NCBI GenBank assembly: GCA_015231995.1
Contig: JADGAO010000158.1
Span: 1 to 8,093 of the forward strand
Source of the DNA: Nitrospinota bacterium
Lineage (GTDB): Bacteria > Nitrospinota_A > UBA7883 > JACRLM01
Length of the DNA stretch: 8,093 nucleotides
Direction: 5' to 3'
The notes below the pieces were generated by a model. That model saw only the letters and a program-made list of their open reading frames with translations, searched no databases and was not told the origin of the DNA. Below are positions 1-3,850 of this stretch, piece after piece. The position numbers and the translations under genes were made by a program. The first letter of the stretch is position 1; every line of letters begins with the position of its first letter.

Positions 1-19
1 TTTAGAGAGATAAAGGCGG

Positions 20-125
20 AAAACGATTCAATGAACTTCTAACTCATGACACTAGAAAAAATTTATTCTATTTTGATCCTTCGGTCGCGGACTCCCTCAG
101 GATGACAAAATATGGAAATCGTTTT
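20..125. repeat. Possible small palindromic mobile remnant (MITE/REP-like)
   Basis: Nine-base perfect inverted repeats, AAAACGATT at 20-28 and AATCGTTTT at 117-125, bracket 106 bp of non-coding DNA. Inside lies a second inverted pair, ATCCT (76-80) and AGGAT (99-103), around a CTTCGGTC...CTCCCTC core. From general recollection, DNA with a CCTTCGG...CTCAGGATGAC pattern is dispersed in intergenic regions of many bacterial genomes. No target-site duplication is evident and no second copy lies in this window, so the mobile-element reading is an inference. Confidence 0.35.
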
Positions 126-135
126 GATTATGAAA

Positions 136-156
136 CCTCTCCTTGCTAAGGAGGGG
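136..156. repeat. Strong hairpin, dispersed-repeat type
   Basis: CCTCTCCTT (136-144) pairs with AAGGAGGGG (148-156) around a GCT loop, giving nine pairs with one possible U-G. No T-run follows on the + strand, so it is not a convincing intrinsic terminator for upstream transcription. Its purine-rich right arm (AAGGAGGGGG, then AAAGGGAGGG) resembles intergenic repeats seen in many genomes. It may act as a processing or insulating element upstream of the maturation protease. Confidence 0.4.
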
Positions 157-190
157 GAAAGGGAGGGTGGGCAAACATAGTGGACGAGTT

Positions 191-196
191 TATAAT
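191..196 (+). promoter_or_regulatory. Possible -10 element for the maturation protease gene
   Basis: A perfect TATAAT lies 30 bases upstream of the ATG at 226, predicting a start near 203 and a leader of about 23 nt. No recognisable -35 hexamer sits 16-18 bases upstream, so this would be a weak or activator-dependent promoter, or chance. Confidence 0.25.
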
Positions 197-225
197 CACC
201 GTGAGTTTGTGGAATAAAAGGCGCT

Positions 226-726
226 ATGCAAATGAACGAACCTCCCAAAATCATCGTGCTTGGTATCGGCAACATACTTCTCTCCGACGAAGGTGTGGGG
301 CCGAAAGTGGCGTGGAGGCTTAAAGCCGAATACAAGTTCCCGCCCAACGTGGAGATATACGACGGCGGCACAACCGGGCTGGGGCTACTGCCATACATAG
401 CAGAGGCGGATTACCTGGTTATCGTGGACGCGATAAACGGGCCGGGGGAGCCAGGCTCCGTCTATCGTTACACCATTGACGATTTCGAGCTGAACATCCC
501 GAAAAAGATGTCCATCCATGACGTCGGTCTGGTCGAATGCCTCGCGTTGGCGGAACTGGACGGGAGCACGCCTGAAAAAACGATAATACTAGGCGTCAAA
601 CCAAAGAGCCTAGTTGAAGGTATGGAGCTTACGGATACTGTCGCCGCGAAGCTGGACGAGCTGGTGGCGATGACAGTGAAGGAGATAGGGGAGATGGGGT
701 TTGGGGGGATAGCAATGTCGTTGTAG
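226..726 (+). CDS. [NiFe]-hydrogenase maturation protease (HyaD/HybD/HycI family)
   Basis: This is a cytoplasmic endopeptidase that removes the C-terminal tail of the hydrogenase large subunit after nickel insertion, the last step of active-site maturation. The 166 residues match the usual family size. The N-terminus carries the hallmark GIGN (13-16) and DEGVG (21-25), followed by YDGGTTG (45-51), a VIVDA strand (65-69) and SIHDVG (96-101). Residues E22, D68 and H98 occupy the positions of the nickel-binding Glu, Asp and His of HybD/HycI. The ATG at 226 is favoured, with a weak AAGG about 5 bases upstream; an in-frame ATG at 232 is the alternative and neither has a strong ribosome site. No hydrogenase structural or hyp genes lie downstream, and repeat-like DNA lies upstream, so its partner hydrogenase cannot be named. 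The family is clear; the subtype (hyaD, hybD, hycI or hoxW) is not. Confidence 0.93.
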   Translation: MQMNEPPKIIVLGIGNILLSDEGVGPKVAWRLKAEYKFPPNVEIYDGGTTGLGLLPYIAEADYLVIVDAINGPGEPGSVYRYTIDDFELNIPKKMSIHDVGLVECLALAELDGSTPEKTIILGVKPKSLVEGMELTDTVAAKLDELVAMTVKEIGEMGFGGIAMSL

Positions 727-766
727 GGGCGTCTAGGTTGGTCGCTCGCCTTGCGAGAAGGGCGAG
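723..766. repeat. GTAGGGGCG repeat and stem-loop after the protease gene
   Basis: GTAGGGGCG (723-731) overlaps the protease stop codon and recurs at 3206-3214 beside the kdsA stop. Just downstream, CTCGCC (745-750) and GGCGAG (761-766) form a six-pair stem around a 10-base loop. No T-run follows, so this is a dispersed-repeat remnant or weak attenuator rather than a clear terminator. Confidence 0.3.
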
Positions 767-807
767 TTGCCGAAACTCTATAAAAATTTCCGAGATATTC
801 ATTGCAC

Positions 808-836
808 TTGAGTTAATCTTTATCTCGATTTATATT
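808..836 (+). promoter_or_regulatory. Predicted promoter of the phd-vapC module
   Basis: TTGAGT (808-813) and TATATT (831-836) are separated by exactly 17 bases, matching 4/6 and 5/6 of the sigma-70 consensus hexamers. Transcription would start near 842-844, about 29 bases before the antitoxin ATG. The start falls inside the tandem repeat at 840-857. Confidence 0.5.
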
Positions 837-839
837 ATA

Positions 840-857
840 TCTAGACAGTCTAGACAG
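840..857. promoter_or_regulatory. Tandem 9-bp repeat, candidate autoregulatory operator
   Basis: TCTAGACAG occurs twice head to tail (840-848 and 849-857) with no spacer. Each copy contains the palindrome TCTAGA. The pair covers the predicted +1 of the antitoxin-toxin transcript. Phd/YefM antitoxins, alone or in complex with toxin, normally repress their own promoter by binding palindromic sites there, so an operator is the natural inference. Confidence 0.5.
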
Positions 858-871
858 TAGGAGTAGGCATC

Positions 872-1117
872 ATGAGTTGGCAGTTACAGTCCGCAAAAAA
901 CAAGTTAAGCGAGGTTGTGTCCAAGGCTTCCACCGAAGGGCCGCAAGTTATAACGGTGAGAGGGAAGGAAACCGCCGTAATCCTGTCCATCGAGGATTTC
1001 CGGAAACTCAAAGAGCCACAAGGCTCGCTGGTGGAGTTTTTCAGAAGATCCCCCCTGGCCGGCTCCGGTATTGTTGTGGAGCGGAGCCGAGATACCGGCA
1101 GGAGCGTCAAACTTTGA
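872..1117 (+). CDS. Type II antitoxin, Phd/YefM family
   Basis: The 81-residue protein is the antitoxin of a VapC-type module. The N-terminal half has the Phd/YefM fold pattern: WQLQSAKNKLSEVVSKA, where the helix helps form the dimer and bind DNA, then VITVRGKETAVILS (two strands) and IEDFRKLK. The C-terminal tail, ending ERSRDTGRSVKL, matches the acidic/basic toxin-wrapping tail common in YefM-like antitoxins paired with PIN toxins. The start is well placed: AGGAG at 859-863 lies 8 bases before the ATG. The stop overlaps the toxin's TTG start (TTGA, 1114-1117), so translation is probably coupled. It should bind the tandem repeat at 840-857 and repress the module. Confidence 0.9.
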   Translation: MSWQLQSAKNKLSEVVSKASTEGPQVITVRGKETAVILSIEDFRKLKEPQGSLVEFFRRSPLAGSGIVVERSRDTGRSVKL

Positions 1118-1539
1118 AAAAATTTCTTCTGGATACATGCGCCATATCCGAAATGACCAAAACAAAACCGGACAGAGCGTACATTAGCTGGGTGGAGGCG
1201 CAGGATGAAAATGGATTATATCTAAGCTCAATTACGATAGGCGAGGTATATTCGGGCATCGTCCGGTTGGCCGATGGGAAAAAGCGCGGGACGCTTTTAA
1301 AGTGGGTCAGCGAAGAATTGATGGATAGGTTTCACGGGAAGATACTTCCACTGGACACCGTTGTGGCCGCAAGATGGGGAGAGATAATTGGGGCCGCCGG
1401 AAAACGCGGCATCAACCTGCCGGTGGTGGACGCGATGATCGCCGCCACTGCGTTAACGCATGGCCTTGAAGTGGTGACGCGCAATGCGACGGATTTTAAA
1501 AAATGCGGAGTGGCGGTCACTAATCCGTGGGGAGTGTGA
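1114..1539 (+). CDS. vapC: VapC-type PIN-domain ribonuclease toxin
   Basis: The 141-residue protein is a Mg-dependent endoribonuclease toxin; VapC proteins typically cut tRNA or rRNA. Reading from the TTG at 1114, the PIN acidic residues stand in order: D7 in FLLDTCAIS, E44 in ITIGEVYSGI, D106 in PVVDAMIAATA and D127 in TRNATDF. These are all four expected active-site positions, so the enzyme looks intact. I chose the TTG because it starts right at the canonical PIN N-terminus, has CAGGAG (1099-1104) nine bases upstream, and overlaps the antitoxin stop by four bases. The frame stays open upstream through the antitoxin gene, but that extension resembles nothing. A rare TTG start with coupled translation would keep toxin below antitoxin. 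An AT-rich spacer follows, with no clear terminator. Confidence 0.92.
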   Translation: MKKFLLDTCAISEMTKTKPDRAYISWVEAQDENGLYLSSITIGEVYSGIVRLADGKKRGTLLKWVSEELMDRFHGKILPLDTVVAARWGEIIGAAGKRGINLPVVDAMIAATALTHGLEVVTRNATDFKKCGVAVTNPWGV

Positions 1540-1566
1540 AAAAATTATTACTATAATCTTTTCCCT

Positions 1567-1600
1567 TTGATATTTTCTTATTTTTAGCTTATGTTATAAG
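1567..1600 (+). promoter_or_regulatory. Predicted promoter/operator of the second toxin-antitoxin module
   Basis: TTGATA (1567-1572) and TATGTT (1590-1595) are 17 bases apart, predicting transcription starting at or next to the toxin ATG (1602). The same stretch holds a perfect inverted repeat, CTTAT (1588-1592)-GTT-ATAAG (1596-1600). A further direct CTTAT lies at 1577-1581, one helical turn (11 bp) upstream. XRE antitoxins normally repress their own promoters through such palindromes. A perfect TATAAT at 1552-1557 is an alternative -10, but it has no -35. Confidence 0.4.
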
Positions 1601-1601
1601 T

Positions 1602-1850
1602 ATGAAGCGGATCGAAGTCACCAACAGGGCTAAGCGGCAAATAGACAAGATCGGCGACAGGAAAATTATCACGGATATTTATGAAGCGATGGAACAGCTT
1701 GAAAAATGGCCGGATGTGCGGGGTGTAAAATCTCTTGTAAACCGAAACGATTACAGGCTCCGCGTTGACCGTTATCGGGTGTTTTTTTTCGTGGAAAACG
1801 AAACTATCGTAATTACTGAGGTGAAAATCAGAAATGAAAAAACATATTAA
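1602..1850 (+). CDS. RelE/ParE-family toxin (first gene of a toxin-antitoxin pair)
   Basis: The 82-residue protein has the RelE/ParE superfamily layout. An amphipathic N-terminal hairpin of helices (residues 8-35, AKRQIDKI...AMEQLEKW) is followed by VKSLVNRNDYRLRVDRYRVFFFV (42-64), the four-stranded sheet with the characteristic YRLRVDRYRV core. The tail is ITEVKIRNEKTY, where R77 and Y82 sit at the end as in RelE-type mRNA nucleases. Family members usually cut mRNA on the ribosome or, for ParE, poison gyrase; the basic core and terminal Arg/Tyr favour the RelE type by inference. No Shine-Dalgarno sequence precedes the ATG, and the predicted promoter would give a leaderless message. The gene overlaps the antitoxin gene by 17 bases. 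A T8 run (1782-1789) encodes F61-F63. Confidence 0.85.
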   Translation: MKRIEVTNRAKRQIDKIGDRKIITDIYEAMEQLEKWPDVRGVKSLVNRNDYRLRVDRYRVFFFVENETIVITEVKIRNEKTY

Positions 1851-2163
1851 ATATCAGGTTATAAACGGCCCGGACGGTGATCCCGAATACGTTGTGCTTC
1901 CATATGACGATTTCTTAAAGGCGGTTAGCGATAACGCCCGTATACCACTGGCCGTTGCAAAGCGATCCTCCCTGGAAGGTGTTCCTTTGACGCGGGCATG
2001 GCGTGAGCATAAAGGAATGACGCAAAAGGAAGTCGCAAAAAAAACCGGAATCACCCAAGCGGCTTTATCGCAGATGGAAAAACCGGGAGCCAGGCCGCAT
2101 AAAGGGACGCTCGTTAAGCTGGCGCTGGCGTTAGGGGTCGAAGTTGGCCAGCTAATAGATTAG
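1834..2163 (+). CDS. XRE-family antitoxin with N-terminal PEYVVLPYDDF segment
   Basis: This 109-residue antitoxin partners the toxin just upstream. The N-terminal part (residues 1-45) carries PEYVVLPYDDFLKAV, a short strand-helix segment seen in XRE antitoxins that accompany RelE-like toxins, and likely the toxin-binding or dimerising part. The C-terminal half is an XRE helix-turn-helix: LTRAWREHKGMTQKEVAKKTGI (52-73), the recognition helix TQAALSQMEK (74-83), then LVKLALALGVEVGQLID. It starts inside the toxin gene; GAGGTG at 1818-1823 lies 10 bases before the ATG at 1834, so the antitoxin can be translated well even though the toxin lacks a visible ribosome site. It should repress the module through the CTTAT/ATAAG half-sites. 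An A8 run at 2037-2044 lies in the helix-turn-helix codons. Confidence 0.9.
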   Translation: MKKHIKYQVINGPDGDPEYVVLPYDDFLKAVSDNARIPLAVAKRSSLEGVPLTRAWREHKGMTQKEVAKKTGITQAALSQMEKPGARPHKGTLVKLALALGVEVGQLID

Positions 2164-2239
2164 CCGTGGGCGCCGGATACTGCTAAATTGCCTCCATACA
2201 TATGAGGGTATGTCACCCACCTTCATCCCCGCATTGATG

Positions 2240-2245
2240 TATAAT
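2240..2245 (+). promoter_or_regulatory. Possible kdsA promoter (-10 only)
   Basis: A perfect TATAAT preceded directly by TG lies 135 bases upstream of the preferred kdsA ATG. No -35 hexamer is recognisable at the proper distance. A start near 2252 would give a 120-nt leader beginning just before the hairpin at 2262-2281. Confidence 0.3.
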
Positions 2246-2261
2246 TCCCCCAATAAGGACG

Positions 2262-2281
2262 GCGGGGTGAAGAACACCCGC
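2262..2281 (+). other. Hairpin in the kdsA leader
   Basis: GCGGGGTG (2262-2269) pairs with CACCCGC (2275-2281) around AAGAA, giving seven pairs with one bulged G. No T-run follows, so a terminator is unlikely. It could protect the leader or modulate access to the strong ribosome site at 2332-2341. A function is not shown by the sequence. Confidence 0.35.
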
Positions 2282-2331
2282 GCCGAGCATTTGGAAGACA
2301 GCCTCTTTATTACGATGTTCGCGTTATAAAA

Positions 2332-2341
2332 AAGGCGGTGA
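2332..2341 (+). promoter_or_regulatory. Near-perfect Shine-Dalgarno sequence upstream of kdsA
   Basis: AAGGCGGTGA matches nine of ten bases of the full anti-SD complement AAGGAGGTGA. It is placed for the ATG at 2346 (a 10-codon ORF) or the GTG at 2348 (a nine-residue N-terminal extension of KdsA), not for the ATG at 2375. This site decides how the kdsA start should be read. Confidence 0.55.
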
Positions 2342-2345
2342 CGGC

Positions 2346-2378
2346 ATGTGGTATCTGTTGAAGGGTTTGGCTCTATGA
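2346..2378 (+). CDS. Possible 10-codon leader ORF overlapping the kdsA start
   Basis: ATG at 2346 opens the peptide MWYLLKGLAL and ends with TGA at 2376-2378, which overlaps the preferred kdsA ATG (2375) as ATGA. The near-perfect ribosome site at 2332-2341 is well spaced for it. Ribosomes finishing here could restart on kdsA, helped by the GAAGGG at 2360-2365 inside this ORF. The ORF is far too short to judge by composition, and the same ribosome site could instead serve GTG 2348 in the kdsA frame. Confidence 0.25.
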   Translation: MWYLLKGLAL

Positions 2379-3199
2379 CTGTCACTCTTGCGGGCTATGA
2401 TTTCCCTATCTGTAACGATTCCCCACTCGTCTTCATTGGTGGGCCGTGCGTGATCGAGAGTGAAGACCACGCTCTCTTCTGCGCCGAGAAGATAAAAAAA
2501 ATTGCGGAAAAACTTGGCGTTCCTTTCATCTATAAATCCTCCTTTGACAAAGCCAACCGGTCGTCCATAACTTCGTATCGTGGGCCGGGGATAGACAAAG
2601 GGCTTCGCATTCTGGAAAAAGTCCGCGCCCAGTTAGGCGTTCCGATATTGTCCGATGTCCACTCGCCGGAAGAGGCGACGACGGCAGGGGCGGTGTTGGA
2701 CGCGCTTCAGATACCAGCGTTTCTTTGCAGGCAGACAGACCTGCTGGTCGCGGCTGGGAAGACTGGCAAAATGGTCAACATCAAAAAAGGCCAGTTCCTC
2801 GCCCCGTGGGATATGGTGAACAACGTGGAAAAAGTCCTCTCCACAGGGAACCGGAACGTGACGGTTACGGAACGCGGGACGACCTTCGGCTATAACACGC
2901 TGATTACGGATATGGGGTCACTGTACGAGATGGGGCGGACGGGGACTCCAGTTATATTCGACGCAGGCCATTCGGCGCAGTCGCCGGGAGGGCAGGGCAA
3001 ATCGTCGGGAGGGAAGAGAGAGCTTATCCCTGTGCTGGCCCGTTCCGCTGTGGCGGCGAAGATAGCCGGGGTTTTTCTTGAAACACATCCCGATCCAGAC
3101 CGCGCCCCGTGCGACGGGCCGAACATGTGGCCGATTGACGGACTGGAGAGCCTGCTGACTATGCTTGTGAAGATAGACATGGCGGTGAAAGGGTTTTGA
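2375..3199 (+). CDS. kdsA: 3-deoxy-D-manno-octulosonate-8-phosphate synthase (KDO8P synthase)
   Basis: This cytoplasmic enzyme condenses phosphoenolpyruvate with arabinose 5-phosphate to give KDO-8-phosphate for the LPS inner core. The 274-residue TIM-barrel has KSSFDKANRSS (54-64), IPAFLCRQTDLL (113-124), NIKKGQFLAPWD (135-146), TERGTTFGY (165-173) and SSGGKRE (210-216). GGPCVIES puts Cys at residue 25, where the metal-free E. coli enzyme has Asn. With H199 (DAGHS), E236 (LETHP) and D247 (CDGPN) it completes the ligand set of metal-dependent class enzymes such as that of Aquifex. I chose ATG 2375 because homologues begin with a similar short strand before the barrel; GTG 2348 would add nine residues. 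It stands alone, without kdsB, kdsC or kdsD neighbours, and points into a convergent gene 21 bases away. Confidence 0.96.
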   Translation: MTVTLAGYDFPICNDSPLVFIGGPCVIESEDHALFCAEKIKKIAEKLGVPFIYKSSFDKANRSSITSYRGPGIDKGLRILEKVRAQLGVPILSDVHSPEEATTAGAVLDALQIPAFLCRQTDLLVAAGKTGKMVNIKKGQFLAPWDMVNNVEKVLSTGNRNVTVTERGTTFGYNTLITDMGSLYEMGRTGTPVIFDAGHSAQSPGGQGKSSGGKRELIPVLARSAVAAKIAGVFLETHPDPDRAPCDGPNMWPIDGLESLLTMLVKIDMAVKGF

Positions 3200-3204
3200 T
3201 CGCG

Positions 3205-3225
3205 AGTAGGGGCGAACCCTCTACT
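3205..3225. terminator. Hairpin between convergent kdsA and lipoprotein genes
   Basis: AGTAGGGG (3205-3212) pairs with CCCTCTACT (3217-3225) around a CGAA loop: eight pairs with one bulged T. It fills the 21-base gap and covers the lipoprotein stop codon (CTA at 3221-3223). No T-run follows on either side, so it is at best a weak bidirectional terminator or 3'-end-protecting hairpin. It contains GTAGGGGCG, also found at 723-731. Confidence 0.4.
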
Positions 3226-3760
3226 GCGCCGTGTACGTTGTCACTTCGGAGTAAGCCAGCCTTCCATCTGTGCTGATCGCCTCGATAATGCTGATGACAG
3301 AGTCGGCGCTGAATAACCACCGGATGTTGGTCGTCCCGCCCTGGTTTTTTATCTCGAAAACCGCCGCTGGGCCGGACGCTTTGCCGTTCGTGTATTCCGC
3401 AAGTTTCCCGCCGGCGTGGTCGTATATGCCGAACCCGGCGGACTGGCCGGAGAAGGCCACCTGCGAGACAGTGTTGGCCTTTGGGGCGCCGCCGAAATCG
3501 TTTTTAAACTTGTAGCTTCTCAGATCGCCCTTGATATTGATGTCCACCTCTACTTTGAAACGTTTCTCGCTTATGACGGGAGATGGAGACGCCGTGAATA
3601 TGAAAGCGCGGGCTTTGTAAACCTTGGATCGTTGCCCGTCGGCAGTAAGCGGAGCGACTGCGGGGGAGATGGAAGACTGCTCCGACGACGTGGCGCAACC
3701 TGATAGCGTAAATAACGCCAGCAGGGATGTGGCTATTAATTTGCCGAAAGGAAGTTTCAT
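3221..3760 (-). CDS. Predicted lipoprotein of unknown function
   Basis: The 179-residue protein is made as a lipoprotein precursor. K2 and K7 are followed by a hydrophobic core (LIATSLLALFTL) and the lipobox L19-S-G-C22, so mature protein would start at the lipidated Cys and sit in the inner or outer membrane. The mature part opens with a Ser/Ala/Pro linker, then has alternating polar and hydrophobic stretches (FKVEVDINIKGDLRSYKF, AAVFEIKNQGGTTNIRWLF, YSEVTTYTAQ) suggesting a beta-sandwich. I do not recognise the family. ATG at 3760 is preferred, with GAAAGG about ten bases upstream; an in-frame TTG at 3778 would put six extra residues with a second Cys before the signal. A possible -10, TATACT, lies on the minus strand at 3800-3795. 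The chemoreceptor gene lies upstream on the same strand, across about 90 bases. Confidence 0.8.
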   Translation of the reverse strand: MKLPFGKLIATSLLALFTLSGCATSSEQSSISPAVAPLTADGQRSKVYKARAFIFTASPSPVISEKRFKVEVDINIKGDLRSYKFKNDFGGAPKANTVSQVAFSGQSAGFGIYDHAGGKLAEYTNGKASGPAAVFEIKNQGGTTNIRWLFSADSVISIIEAISTDGRLAYSEVTTYTAQ

Positions 3761-3850
3761 GCGGGCACAGCCTTTCAACGGTTTTCAGAGAGGCAGTATA
3801 ACATATTAAACTTCGGATGGATGTCCTTGAAAACGATTGGGATTTAGAGG

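Noticed and set aside
63..398. Minus-strand open frame over the start of the protease gene
   Set aside because: It combines intergenic repeat sequence with the reverse of a well-supported coding region and has no recognisable domain.
745..766. CTCGCC/GGCGAG stem as an intrinsic terminator of the protease gene
   Set aside because: The stem is short, the loop is ten bases and no T-run follows.
877..1113. Open upstream extension of the VapC frame across the antitoxin gene
   Set aside because: The antitoxin frame is clearly coding here and the extension resembles no known domain; the PIN domain begins exactly at the TTG at 1114.
2237..2329. 30-codon + strand ORF before kdsA (MYNSPNKDGG...)
   Set aside because: It has no ribosome site, overlaps the possible TATAAT at 2240-2245 and resembles nothing known.
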